From VXNE01 sp963664635 (GTDB lineage Bacteria > Pseudomonadota > Gammaproteobacteria > Pseudomonadales > Azotimanducaceae): a stretch of 64,000 bases of DNA. Shown in pieces: positions 1-8,554 of this stretch. Positions within the stretch are counted from its first letter, which is position 1; each line of letters starts with the position of its first letter. The position numbers were made by a program, and so were the translations under genes. Under the pieces are notes generated by a model. That model was not told the DNA's origin and ran no database searches. It saw only the letters and a program-made list of their open reading frames with translations. Location of the stretch: contig OY761542.1 in assembly GCA_963664635.1 (NCBI GenBank), forward strand, positions 3,658,001 to 3,722,000, given 5' to 3'.

Positions 1-2
1 TC

Positions 3-1514
3 GCGGCGTTGCGGGAGGAGTTGTACCCGCAAGGGTTTGCCGACGTCGACTTCGCCGCGACCCGCAATCGCGTGCGGCCCGCGGAGCTCCATGTACGCCC
101 GGGGCTGCGGCTGCGCGCCGCGTTCGCTTTCGCCCGGTGGTTCGAGCGTTTTCGCAACAGTGGCCTGCGGGCTCGCTGCATGGAAACGATTTACCGGCAG
201 ATCACGTGGGAGCTGCGCGCTACGAACCACGCGAGCCAGTCTCCGCTCAACGGTCTCCCCAACATCCTGGCCCTGTGGCTCCGGGACCCGGACGACAGCG
301 ACCTGCACCAGGCATTGGCGCAGGTCGATCGCTGGATCTGGGAGGATGACGAGCACGGCGCACGGGTCGCCCTGCAGCGCAGCGCCTCCTGGGACACCGG
401 ATTCGCCCTGCAGGCACTGGCGACCGTACCCGCTCACGCCGGGGCGGCGGACGCACTGCAACGTGGGGCCGAGTTCCTGCGCGGGCAGCAAGTCGGTCCC
501 GGCCATCCCGGATTTCGCGAAGCGTCCCGCACCGATCCGGAAGGCGGTTGGGGTCTGGGTCGGCCGTGGCAGCGCTGGCCGTTGATCGACTGCACGGCAG
601 AAGCAGCGCTGGGGATCATGACGGCCGCCCTCCAGGCAACGGACACGCGCGTGATCGATGCCGCGGTCCGATTCATGCTGGACGGCCAGAACCGGGACGG
701 GGGGTTCGCCAGCTACGAGGCACGACGCTACCTGGCGCGCGTCGAGTGGCTCAACTCGTCCGAGATGTTCACGGACGTAATGAACGAGCGGTCCTACGTG
801 GAGTGCACGGCTTCCTGCCTCGCGGCTCTCGCCGCCTGCCGGCAACACTGTCCGTCCGTGAGGAACCAGGCGGTGGCGAGCGCCATATCGCGGGGCGACG
901 CCTGGTTGCGCCGGGAGCAGTCCAGCGACGGATCCTGGGCCGGCAACTGGGGCGTGCACTACATCTACGGGACGCTGTTCGGAGTCCGGGGCCTGGTCGC
1001 CGCGGGCGCCGGCCCCGGCGATCCGGCGCTGCGCCTGGCCTGCCGGTGGCTGCTCGACCGCCAGCGGAGCGACGGTGGATGGGGCGAGCATCACAGCGGC
1101 TGCCTGTCCGGCCGCTACGTCCCGCGAGAAGAGAGCCAAGTGCTCCAGACCGCGTGGGCGTCAATGGCCCTGCTCGAGGCGGAGGACTCGGACTGGGACG
1201 CGATCTCGCTGGGCATCCGGTACCTGCTCGACACGCAGGAGGCAGACGGTACATGGCCCAGGCAAGAGGCGGCCGGCGTCTTTGGCCGGACCGGCCTGCT
1301 GGACTATTCCCTCTATCGACAGTATTTCCCCCTCCACGCGCTCGGTCTCTACGAGCAGCGGCGCCAGCGGCGGCTGGACTGCACGGCGGTGCCGTTTCCG
1401 CTGCCCACGCGGGCGACCGATGACGGGCATCCCGGCCGGTCCAGAGGGTCGCAGCAGCCCTCGTCCGCCATTGACCAGGATCGTTCGCCCGGCTACGTTG
1501 CCAGCGCCGACTGA
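3..1514 (+). CDS. oxidosqualene cyclase-like triterpene cyclase (5' end outside window)
   Basis: The reading frame is open from the window edge, so the N-terminal part of the protein lies upstream; about 503 residues are visible. The visible part is the catalytic half of a triterpene cyclase: an IDCTAEA motif at about base 588, where squalene-hopene cyclases have DxDDTA, then DGGFASYE and a YVECTA motif, and several QW-type repeats such as DGGWGEHHSG. DCTAE plus VECT is the signature of (oxido)squalene cyclases of the lanosterol/cycloartenol type, where the Asp protonates the epoxide and the VECT Cys contacts it. The end matches the family C-terminus (GVFGRTGLLDYSLYRQYFPLHAL). Squalene synthase starts 16 bp downstream. 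Inferred product: a cyclic triterpenol, possibly a sterol precursor. An SHC-like activity on squalene cannot be excluded from sequence alone. Confidence 0.85.
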   Translation, partial: AALREELYPQGFADVDFAATRNRVRPAELHVRPGLRLRAAFAFARWFERFRNSGLRARCMETIYRQITWELRATNHASQSPLNGLPNILALWLRDPDDSDLHQALAQVDRWIWEDDEHGARVALQRSASWDTGFALQALATVPAHAGAADALQRGAEFLRGQQVGPGHPGFREASRTDPEGGWGLGRPWQRWPLIDCTAEAALGIMTAALQATDTRVIDAAVRFMLDGQNRDGGFASYEARRYLARVEWLNSSEMFTDVMNERSYVECTASCLAALAACRQHCPSVRNQAVASAISRGDAWLRREQSSDGSWAGNWGVHYIYGTLFGVRGLVAAGAGPGDPALRLACRWLLDRQRSDGGWGEHHSGCLSGRYVPREESQVLQTAWASMALLEAEDSDWDAISLGIRYLLDTQEADGTWPRQEAAGVFGRTGLLDYSLYRQYFPLHALGLYEQRRQRRLDCTAVPFPLPTRATDDGHPGRSRGSQQPSSAIDQDRSPGYVASAD

Positions 1515-1530
1515 GGGACAAGAACGCTTG

Positions 1531-2580
1531 ATGGATGCGCGCCCCGGCCCGCTCGCCAGCCAGGCGGCCGCTTACCAGGAGCAGGCGCTCCTGCGGGTGT
1601 CACGTACTTTCGCCCTGACCATCCCACAGTTGCCGCAGCCGCTGCGGGAGGTCATCGGCAACGCCTACCTCCTGTGCCGCATCGCCGACACCATCGAGGA
1701 CGAACCCACCGTGTCGGGACCCGGGAGCGCAGGCCTGCTCGGAGAGTTCGCTGGCGCGGTGGCCGGCCGCGTACCGGCCGAACGCTTCGCCGCGCGGCTG
1801 ACGCCGCTGCTTTCGGAGGCGACCACCGCAGGCGAACGGGACCTGGTGGCGAACGCGCCGCTCTTGCTGCAGGTCACGCACCGGTTCCGGCCCGCCGAAC
1901 GCACCGCGATCGAGCGCTGCATATCGGTGATGACGGCCGGCATGGGCCAGTTCGCGGGCGGCACGCCCGACGGCCTGGACACCCTGGACGACCTGGAGCG
2001 CTACACGTACTGCGTGGCCGGCGTCGTGGGCGAGATGATCACCGAGCTGATGTGCGCGTACTCCCCGGCGATCGCGTCGCGCCGGGACCGCCTCTATCCG
2101 CTGTCCCGGCACTTCGGCTGCGGCCTGCAGCTCGTCAACATCCTGAAGGACGTCTGGGAGGATCACCGCAGGGGCGTGTGCTGGCTGCCGCGCGCCGCCT
2201 TCGCGTCCGATATCGATCTTGCGTCGCCCGATTCCCGCAACCAGGCGGCGTTCGCCGAGGGCCTGAACAGGCTGGTCGCGGTTGCCCGCGACCATCTCGA
2301 CGGGGCGCTCGAGTACACGATGCTGATCCCGGCGCGCGAGGCCGGAATCCGCCGGTTCCTGCTGTGGACCCTCGGACTGGCCGTGCTGACGCTACGGCGT
2401 ATCCACGCAAACCCGAGTTTCGAGAGCGCCGACGAGGTGAAGGTGACGCGTCGTGGCGTGCGGACGATGGCCCTCGTCACGGCCGCCACGGCGCGCCGGG
2501 ACAGGGTCCTGCGGTGGCTGTTCCAGGCCGCGTCGGCATCGCTGCCCAGGCGCCTCGAACCGGCGGAAAGGGCGGCGTAA
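1531..2580 (+). CDS. squalene synthase (farnesyl-diphosphate farnesyltransferase)
   Basis: This 349-aa protein belongs to the all-alpha squalene/phytoene synthase family, which condenses two farnesyl diphosphates head-to-head and reduces the product to squalene. Both aspartate-rich metal-binding motifs are present: DTIED at residues 53-57 and DVWED at 207-211. VSRTFALTIPQLP near the N-terminus and YCVAGVVGEMITEL resemble the eukaryotic-type single enzyme rather than bacterial HpnC/HpnD. The ATG at 1531 lies 16 bp after the cyclase stop; a reading frame extending further 5' overlaps the cyclase in another frame and was not used. The C-terminus (to about 340) lacks an obvious membrane anchor, unlike many eukaryotic enzymes. 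Its placement behind the cyclase implies that it supplies the cyclase's substrate pathway. Confidence 0.88.
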   Translation: MDARPGPLASQAAAYQEQALLRVSRTFALTIPQLPQPLREVIGNAYLLCRIADTIEDEPTVSGPGSAGLLGEFAGAVAGRVPAERFAARLTPLLSEATTAGERDLVANAPLLLQVTHRFRPAERTAIERCISVMTAGMGQFAGGTPDGLDTLDDLERYTYCVAGVVGEMITELMCAYSPAIASRRDRLYPLSRHFGCGLQLVNILKDVWEDHRRGVCWLPRAAFASDIDLASPDSRNQAAFAEGLNRLVAVARDHLDGALEYTMLIPAREAGIRRFLLWTLGLAVLTLRRIHANPSFESADEVKVTRRGVRTMALVTAATARRDRVLRWLFQAASASLPRRLEPAERAA

Positions 2581-2609
2581 GGGCGACGCCTGTGGTCGCG
2601 CGCGGGCGC

Positions 2610-2632
2610 GCAGCTCGGCTGCGCCGAGCTGC
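2610..2632. terminator. GC hairpin between convergent genes
   Basis: A perfect 9-bp inverted repeat, GCAGCTCGG (2610-2618) and CCGAGCTGC (2624-2632), with a 5-nt loop. It sits in the 72-bp gap between the convergent squalene synthase and aldehyde dehydrogenase genes. No T-tract follows on either side, so its role as a bidirectional terminator is inferred from position only. Confidence 0.4.
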
Positions 2633-2652
2633 AACACCCGTCGCCGTGGCCG

Positions 2653-4086
2653 TTACCCGGCGGCGTTGTACCCCAGGATGGCCTTGACCTCGAGGAACTC
2701 GTCGAGGCCGTGCTCGCCCCATTCGCGGCCGTTGCCGGACTGCTTGAAGCCGCCGAAGGGCGCCTGCTGGTCCGGCGGGGCGCCGTTCAGGTGCACGTTG
2801 CCGGTGCGGATGCGCCGCGCGATGGCCCTGGCCCGCTCCGGGTCGCCGGAGGAGATGTAGCCGGACAGTCCGTAGACCGTGTCGTTCGCGATGCGCACGG
2901 CGTCCTCGTCGTCCTCGTAGCCGATGAGCGACAGGACGGGACCGAAGATCTCTTCCTGGGCGATCGTCATGTCGTTGGTGACGTGCGAGAACACCGTCGG
3001 CCTGACGTAGTAGCCCTGGTTGAGCCCGTCCGGCCGGCCCGGGCCGCCCGTCTCGAGCTTCGCGCCCTCCTCGATGCCCTTCTCGATGAGGCCCTGGATC
3101 TTGTCGAACTGCCGTTCGGAGACCACCGGGCCGATCGTCGTGCCTGCCGCGCCCGGGTCGCCGACGTTCACCTGCTCGGCCGCGGCCTTCGCGATCGCCG
3201 CCGCCTCGTCCATGCGCGACCGGGGCACCAGCATGCGCGTGGGCGCGTTGCAGGACTGCCCGGAGTTCGTGCACATGCCGAACACGTCGCGGGAGATCGA
3301 AGCGCCGAAGTCGGCGTCGTCGAGGATGATGTTCGCGGACTTGCCGCCCAGCTCCTGGGCGACCCGCTTCACCGTCGCGGCGGCGTTGCGCGCCACGTCG
3401 ATGCCGGCCCGCGTGGAGCCCGTGAAGGACATCATGTCGATGTCGGGGTGCGACGCCAGCGCCGCGCCCACCGTCGGGCCGTCGCCGTTGACGAGGTTGA
3501 ACACCCCGGCCGGGACGCCCGCCTCGTCGAGGATCTCGGCGAAGATCACGGCGTTGAACGGCGCGACCTCGGAGGGCTTCAGCACCATCGTGCAGCCCGC
3601 CGCCAGCGCCGGGGCCACCTTGCAGGCGATCTGGTTGATCGGCCAGTTCCACGGCGTGATGAAGCCGCATACCCCCGCGGGTTCCTTGACGATGTGCGAC
3701 GTGCCGATGTCCTCTTCGAACTCGTACGTGCGCAGGATATTGAGCGTGGTCATGAAGTGGCCGAGGCCCGCCGGGGCCTGCGCGGCGTTGGCCAGCGGCA
3801 TCGGCGCCCCCATCTCGGAACTGATGGTCCCGGCCAGCTCGCCCATGCGGCCCTTGAACGCCTCGATGATGCGCTCGAGCAGCGCCGCGCGTTCCTCGCG
3901 CGTGGTCTGCGAGTAGGTCTCGAACGCCGCCTTGGCCGCGGCGACGGCGGCATCCACGTCGGCCTGCCCGCCGAGGGCGATGACGTCGATGGCTTCTTCG
4001 GTGGCGGGGTTGATGACCTCCAGACGGTCATCGGTGGACGGCTCCACCCACTCCCCGTTGATGTAGAACTTCTGTCGATTGCTCAC
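2653..4086 (-). CDS. NAD(P)-dependent aldehyde dehydrogenase
   Basis: A full-length 477-aa aldehyde dehydrogenase (typical family length 470-500). It oxidises an aldehyde to the acid through a cysteine thiohemiacetal. Visible catalytic residues are Asn147 in TPWNWP, Glu245 in QELGGKS and Cys279 in NSGQSC; the FTGSTRAG stretch at about 221-228 is the nucleotide-binding loop. The start MSNRQKFYINGEWV matches the normal N-terminus of the family. Substrate is not evident. It stands alone: convergent with the squalene synthase gene, and about 250 bp upstream of it on the same strand lies the VOC/serine hydrolase pair. It resembles the broad ALDH group used in small-molecule catabolism. Confidence 0.92.
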   Translation of the reverse strand: MSNRQKFYINGEWVEPSTDDRLEVINPATEEAIDVIALGGQADVDAAVAAAKAAFETYSQTTREERAALLERIIEAFKGRMGELAGTISSEMGAPMPLANAAQAPAGLGHFMTTLNILRTYEFEEDIGTSHIVKEPAGVCGFITPWNWPINQIACKVAPALAAGCTMVLKPSEVAPFNAVIFAEILDEAGVPAGVFNLVNGDGPTVGAALASHPDIDMMSFTGSTRAGIDVARNAAATVKRVAQELGGKSANIILDDADFGASISRDVFGMCTNSGQSCNAPTRMLVPRSRMDEAAAIAKAAAEQVNVGDPGAAGTTIGPVVSERQFDKIQGLIEKGIEEGAKLETGGPGRPDGLNQGYYVRPTVFSHVTNDMTIAQEEIFGPVLSLIGYEDDEDAVRIANDTVYGLSGYISSGDPERARAIARRIRTGNVHLNGAPPDQQAPFGGFKQSGNGREWGEHGLDEFLEVKAILGYNAAG

Positions 4087-4222
4087 GATTGCCTCCCCCG
4101 TGCGAAATGTCGGAAACGTCGTCCGCCGCCTGCCCCAGTGCGGCGGGTCGGCTATTGTCCATGCAACGCGGGGCGACTTCCACCGCCCCCGGCGGCGCGC
4201 AGGCGGCGCGCCCGGTCAGGCG

Positions 4223-4359
4223 GCAAGCACCTCGCGCGACCTGGAGGTCGCGTTGGAAGTTCGCTGGCGCGAACTTCTACGGCGCAAGCACCTCGCGCGA
4301 CCTGGAGGTCGCGTTGGAAGTTCGCTGGCGCGAACTTCTACGGCGCAAGCACCTCGCGG
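4223..4359. repeat. 61-bp tandem repeat with two hairpins per unit
   Basis: Two identical 61-bp units (4223-4283 and 4284-4344) and a degenerate third start (4345-4359). Each unit has two perfect inverted repeats. In unit 1, CGCGACCT/AGGTCGCG is at 4235-4242/4245-4252 with a 2-nt loop, and GAAGTTCGC/GCGAACTTC is at 4256-4264/4269-4277 with a 4-nt loop. The stop codon of the VOC gene (4338-4340) lies at the edge of unit 2, and each unit repeats the last codons of that gene, so the array seems to have grown by duplication of the gene's 3' end plus hairpins. It could end transcription or stabilise the mRNA. The remaining intergenic DNA to 4086 shows nothing else recognisable. Confidence 0.85.
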
Positions 4360-4871
4360 TCCTGCAGGTCCTCTCGCGTCAGGCCTTCCCGGTAGCGGGC
4401 GGCCAGCACGTCGGCGTCGAACTCGACACCGATCGGGTTCTGCGCGAACGCCGGGCCGCGGAAATACGCGTGCAGGTCCTCCACGCTTTCGAAGTTGTCG
4501 ATCTGCAGTTCCACGCGGACGCCGTTCGGGTCCTCGTAGTAGAGCGACGTCGTCGGGCCGTGGTTGATCGTCCACGCCGGCGTGATCCCCTCGCCCTTCA
4601 GCCGCTCGTAGGTGTGCACGAGGTCGTCGAGGGTCGCGTAGGTGTACGCGATGTGGTCGACGCCCGCCGCCCCGGGCGTGGGGTCCGGGGCGTCCGGCGT
4701 GTTCACGAAGGCGAGCCGATGGTGTTCGTCGTCGTAGGTGATGAACGCGATGTAGTCGCTCTCGAACGCCGGCCAGGCATTCAGGACCGTGCGGTACCAC
4801 TCGACCGTCTCCCGGAACCGGCTGGTCCGGAGGACGGCGTGGGCGAATCTTGCGGGCCGTATCTCTGCCAT
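4338..4871 (-). CDS. VOC-family (glyoxalase/extradiol dioxygenase-like) metalloprotein
   Basis: A 177-aa vicinal-oxygen-chelate protein. The expected metal ligands are visible as His11 (FAHAVLRT), His73 (VDHIAYTY) and Glu121 (GVRVELQ), i.e. the two-His-one-Glu set of extradiol dioxygenases and glyoxalases; YYEDPNGVRVEL is the typical end of the second module. The length fits a two-module, single-domain member related to biphenyl-diol dioxygenase-like proteins. Substrate is unknown. It starts 3 bp after the stop of the serine hydrolase gene, so the two are probably one operon. The C-terminal codons (REVLAP) are the part repeated in the 61-bp array downstream. Confidence 0.85.
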   Translation of the reverse strand: MAEIRPARFAHAVLRTSRFRETVEWYRTVLNAWPAFESDYIAFITYDDEHHRLAFVNTPDAPDPTPGAAGVDHIAYTYATLDDLVHTYERLKGEGITPAWTINHGPTTSLYYEDPNGVRVELQIDNFESVEDLHAYFRGPAFAQNPIGVEFDADVLAARYREGLTREDLQDREVLAP

Positions 4872-4874
4872 TTC

Positions 4875-6014
4875 TCAATCCTCCAGTGATTCGTACACGG
4901 CTCTCCACAGGCTGAAGCCGCGCTCGTCGCCGACGATGCCCGCCTCCATCCGGTTCATCACGTAGGAGAAGGCGGCCCGGTTCTCGAGGTCGCACACGAC
5001 GAGGGAGCCGCCGTAGCCGCCCCAGTAGCAGATCTTGTCGTTCGGCGCGTCGGGCATGAACTCGCCGGGAAACGCGTAGCCCAGCCCGAAGCGGATCGGC
5101 AGACCGAGGACATGGTCCACGCCGTCGGTCTGCTCGGCGAGTACGGCGAGGCAACCTTCCGGCGACATCAGCGTCTGGCCGAACGCGGCGCCACGGTTCG
5201 CCAGCAGCGTCTGGATGCGCACGATGCTGCGCGCGTTGCCGTGCCCGTTCGCGGCCGGCATCTCCGCCTGCCGCCAGGCCGCGGTCTTCGTGTCCGCGAC
5301 GTCGACCACGGTGCCGCCGACGGTGCGCTCGGCGATCGAGCCGGGCTCCATCTCGATCATCTCCTCGGGCGTCACCGGGGGCGGGACGAGTTCGGCGATG
5401 CGGGGGAAGTGCTTCGGGTCGACGCCGACGTGGAAGTCCGCGCCGAGCGGCTCCGCCAGCTCCTCGCGCAGGAACGTGCCGAGGGACCGGCCGGAGATCC
5501 GCCGCACCACCTCCCCCACCAGGTTGCCCTGGGTGATGGCGTGATAGCCGCTCGCCGTCCCGGGCTCCCACCAGGGCGCCTGGGCGGCGAGACGTGCGGC
5601 GACATCGTCCCAGTCGTACCAGACGTGCGCCGGGTAGGGGCCGTCGAGCCCCGAGAGTCCGGCGCTGTGACTGAGGAGATGCCGCACCTCGACCCCCGCC
5701 TTGCCGTTCCGTGCGAACTCGGGCCAGTACTTCGCCACCGGCGCGTGCATGTCGAGCTCGCCGCGGTCCGCGAGCAGCAGCGCGCAGAGCGCGGTCATGG
5801 TCTTCGTGCTCGAGTAGACGTTGGCGATGGTGTCCTCGACCCAGGGCTCCGTCGCCGCCGCGTCGCGGTGCCCGCCCCAGAGGTCGACGACGAACTCGCC
5901 CTCGACCGTCATCGCGAACGAAGCGCCGACGTCGCCGAGTTCGGTGAAGTTCCGCTCGAACGCCTCCCGCACCGGCGCGAAACGCCCGTCGCAGGCACCG
6001 TGGATGTCCACCAT
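4875..6014 (-). CDS. serine beta-lactamase-fold hydrolase (esterase EstB/class C-like)
   Basis: This 379-aa protein is of the beta-lactamase-related family, most members of which are esterases or D-amino peptidases. The Ser-x-x-Lys motif is SSTK at 68-71, the Tyr motif is GYHAITQ (about 175), and the GGYGG segment near residue 335 takes the place of the third motif (KTG/HxG). No signal peptide is visible, so a cytoplasmic esterase is more likely than an antibiotic-degrading enzyme. The ATG at 6014 was chosen because GAGGAG lies just upstream and the family N-terminus starts there; an extension to 6077 is open but unlikely. It precedes the VOC gene by 3 bp, suggesting one catabolic transcript. 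Confidence 0.87.
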   Translation of the reverse strand: MVDIHGACDGRFAPVREAFERNFTELGDVGASFAMTVEGEFVVDLWGGHRDAAATEPWVEDTIANVYSSTKTMTALCALLLADRGELDMHAPVAKYWPEFARNGKAGVEVRHLLSHSAGLSGLDGPYPAHVWYDWDDVAARLAAQAPWWEPGTASGYHAITQGNLVGEVVRRISGRSLGTFLREELAEPLGADFHVGVDPKHFPRIAELVPPPVTPEEMIEMEPGSIAERTVGGTVVDVADTKTAAWRQAEMPAANGHGNARSIVRIQTLLANRGAAFGQTLMSPEGCLAVLAEQTDGVDHVLGLPIRFGLGYAFPGEFMPDAPNDKICYWGGYGGSLVVCDLENRAAFSYVMNRMEAGIVGDERGFSLWRAVYESLED

Positions 6015-6224
6015 CCGCCGCTCCTCGCGGTCTCGAAAACGGGACAGTATCACACGGACCGCCACCCGGGGATGCACCGGTCGGCGCCCGGCGCCGGTGG
6101 AGCCCGGCCGGACCGCCGAGTGGCTGATCTCTCACACAGACCGTGGTCCTTCTCGGTCGCCGGCGAGCGTCATGTCTCCTTCCCGGTTGCCCGCAGTCGC
6201 CCGCAAGATGGGATCGTGCCGGCT

Positions 6225-6252
6225 TTGGACCAGACACCCGCTGTGTTACCGT
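6225..6252 (+). promoter_or_regulatory. promoter of Uma2 copy 1
   Basis: TTGGAC (6225-6230) and TACCGT (6247-6252) are separated by 16 bp. The same pair with the same spacing is kept in front of the second Uma2 gene (10425-10452), although the intervening bases differ. The start codon is 48 bp downstream. The minus 10 is a weak match. Confidence 0.45.
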
Positions 6253-6300
6253 CATGCGAAACGCGCGCGCGCACGTTTTCCGACCCCGGAGAGCCCGCCG

Positions 6301-6984
6301 ATGGCCGAGACCCTTCCGCTGCAGCCCATCCGGTATCCCGAAACCGACGGGCAACCCATGCCCGACGCTGATTACCAGGGCGATGCTTATCGCTACGTCG
6401 TCGAAGCCCTGCGGGCCTGGTTCCGGGATCGCCCCGACGTGTACGTCTCGGGCGACCTGTTCGTCTACCTCGAGGAAGGCAACCCGCGCAACTGCATCGC
6501 GCCGGACGCGTTCGTCGTGTTAGGCGCCGGCAATCACCCGCGCATGACCTACAGGCTCTGGGAGGAGCCGGCGGGGGTGCCCGACTTCGTGCTCGAGGTC
6601 GTCTCGCCGAGCACCTGGCGCGTGGACCTCGGGGCCAAGCGCGAGCAATACGCGTCCCTCGGCGTCCGCGAATACTGGCTGCATGACCCGCACGGGCGAC
6701 ACATGCAGCCCGCGCTGGCGGGATTTCGCCTCGCCGCGGGGGTCTACGTCCCGCTCGCTGCCACCGACACGGCCGGGGGCATCGCGCTGCACAGCGACGT
6801 CCTCGGGCTGCACCTGCATCTCGACGGCGAATGCCTGCGCCTCTTCGATCCGGCGACCGGACGGCACTTGCGCAACTATGTCGAAACGGAGGCCGACCTG
6901 CGCACCGCCACGGCCGACCTGCGCACCGCCCGCGCTCGGATCGCCGAGCTCGAACGTGCCATGCAGCGGCACCGGCAAGACTGA
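6301..6984 (+). CDS. Uma2-family (DUF820) PD-(D/E)XK nuclease-like protein, copy 1
   Basis: A 227-aa Uma2/DUF820 protein, a family with a restriction-endonuclease-like fold whose cellular role is not established. The core is visible as VPDFVLEVVSPS (Asp and Glu of the PD-(D/E)XK site), then LGAKREQYASLGVREYWLHDP, where the Lys completes the motif. The C-terminal 40 residues are a repetitive coiled coil (TEADLRTATADLRTARARIAEL), encoded by short direct repeats. The ATG at 6301 follows a conserved leader and is identical in context in copy 2. It has a close paralogue at 10501; the two differ mainly in the C-terminal half and in coiled-coil length. Confidence 0.85.
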   Translation: MAETLPLQPIRYPETDGQPMPDADYQGDAYRYVVEALRAWFRDRPDVYVSGDLFVYLEEGNPRNCIAPDAFVVLGAGNHPRMTYRLWEEPAGVPDFVLEVVSPSTWRVDLGAKREQYASLGVREYWLHDPHGRHMQPALAGFRLAAGVYVPLAATDTAGGIALHSDVLGLHLHLDGECLRLFDPATGRHLRNYVETEADLRTATADLRTARARIAELERAMQRHRQD

Positions 6985-7028
6985 CCGCCACGCATAGCCC
7001 GCCACCCGTCGCGCCGCGCCCCGCGCCT

Positions 7029-7141
7029 TCAGCCGCCGTCCGCTTTCGCCACGACGAGCGGAATGCGGTCGTTGCCGAAGTGCCTGTCGTTGCCGTCGAA
7101 GACCATGGTGGGCGACCCGAACCCGCGCGCTCCACGAGTTG
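7029..7141 (-). pseudogene. 3' remnant of a DsbA-family isomerase gene
   Basis: About 37 codons remain that match the C-terminus of the intact gene at 11207-11809: FGSPTMVFDG and FGNDRIPLVVAKADGG against FGSPTMFLDG and FGNDRIPLVVAKVAGG. The homology stops at about 7141, and upstream residues (LVERAG) appear in another frame, so a frameshift has accumulated too. It is the truncated partner of Uma2 copy 1, cut by the events that placed the IS material next to it. Confidence 0.75.
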
Positions 7142-7507
7142 GATGTCCATCATCTGCCACTCCATCGCTGTCCGACAATGGAACGGTTTCACACGCACTG
7201 GCGCTAGGAAACCTCTGATCAAGCCCATCCCTGGGCTTGATCAGGTCGCAAGACAAAACGCGGTTTCGTCTTGCTCCACAGATTCAATGGCTTACGCCAT
7301 CGAATCTGGCGGCAGTGCCGCGCTAGGAGCGTGCGCCGTAGGACACTTGGGGGCCGTGCGAGGGGCGCGACCGCGGCCGAGCGAACGATCTCGGGCGGGT
7401 GCCGATGGCTGGTGTGAGAGGGCGACCGATGCCCGCCGCCGCGCGTTCATGCCGAACGGTTCCGAAGAGCCGCCTGGTTATGAACGAACGGACCATGATG
7501 CCGCCGT

Positions 7508-8515
7508 TCAGGCCGCTTGCAGCCCTTGCAGCCGCTTGACGTTCAATGCCAGACAGACCAGGTCCCACTCGCCCCGCACCTTGTCCAGGCCGCGCACGCC
7601 GAACCGGCGGAAGCCGAGGACCTCCTTGATCCAGCCGTTCGGCGCCTCCGACAGCCACTTGCGCTCGGCGTATTGCTCGCGCCCCGCGTCGGTCTCCAAC
7701 TTCGCCGCCATGCGCGCCTTCGCCGGGTGCTTGTCGGCGTCCGCCCCAACGTCGCGGCGGCCCTCCCGGCCCAACGCCACGTGACCGTCCACGCCGCGCT
7801 CCTCCAGCGTCGCGAGATCCGCCTCGTTGCAGTACCCCGCGTCCGCCAGCACCGTCGCCGGCCGCTCCCCGTGGGTCGCCTCCACGTCGTCCAGCAGCGG
7901 CACCATCCGACCTTGGTCGCTGGCGTTCGACGACACCTCCGTCGCCACGATCAACTGGTTCCCGCCCTCCACCGCGACCTGCGCGTTGTAGCACTGCTGG
8001 AAGCCCTCCTGGGACGTCTTCATGATCCGGCTCTCCGGGTCCGTGAAGTTGTCCTGAGCCTTCTCGTCCGGCTCGCCGTACTCCCGCTTGTAGGGCCGGC
8101 CGCCCTTCGGGTTGCGCTTCATGCCCGGCCGGCGACCGCGCGCGTCGTCCGCCTCCCGTTGCCGCGCCTCCAGGCGCTTCTTCGCCGCCCGGATCGCCGT
8201 CAGCCGAGCCTCGCGCCGCCGCAACTCCGCCGGCAACTCGTCGCCCCGGAAATCCGCCCCGAATCGCTCGTCCTCCGCCGCGTCCGTCTCCCGCGCCCGC
8301 TCCAGCAACGCCTTGATCTCGTCCTCCAGACGCCGCTCCTCCTCCAGCATCCGACCGTAGCTCATCGCCTTGCGCTTGCTCGCGTTCGCCCGCACCTTCG
8401 TGCCGTCGACCGACAGCTTGCCGAAGTTCGCCACCCCCATCTCCCGCGCCACCCGAACCACCTCCACGAACAGCCGCTTGAAGTCCTCCAGGTGACGCCG
8501 CCGAAACTTCCCATC
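7508..8515 (-). pseudogene. IS1182-family transposase, N-terminus missing
   Basis: The reading frame encodes the DDE catalytic part of an IS1182-type transposase: LSVDGTKVRANASKRKAMSYG (central Asp), a coiled charged linker, RIMKTSQEGFQQCYNAQVAV, VLADAGYCNE (second Asp) and the C-terminal YAERKWLSEAPNGWIKEVLGFRRF. Homology extends upstream through KFRRRHLEDFKRLFVEV to about 8515, where it stops at the IS110 element. About 130-150 N-terminal residues of a normal 450-500-aa transposase are absent. The element cannot be autonomous. Confidence 0.85.
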
Positions 8516-8554
8516 CCCGTTCCTACGGCGCAGCCTTGCATGGAACTACCTCCT

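Larger units (their letters stand above)
6121..7141. repeat. segmental duplication, copy 1
   Basis: This block (promoter, Uma2 gene and the 3' end of a DsbA-family gene) is repeated in the same order and orientation at about 10319-11312. Similarity is clear by eye along the whole block, including the non-coding leader starting at TGGCTGATCTC. Copy 1 is cut in the isomerase gene next to the IS-derived region, copy 2 is intact. Confidence 0.85.

Noticed and set aside
2710..4395. Long plus-strand open frame opposite the aldehyde dehydrogenase
   Set aside because: Arg/Val-rich shadow of the aldehyde dehydrogenase gene with no domain; typical of antisense frames in GC-rich DNA.
4872..4877. Separate promoter between the VOC and serine hydrolase genes
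   Set aside because: Only 3 bp separate the genes; they are best read as one transcript.
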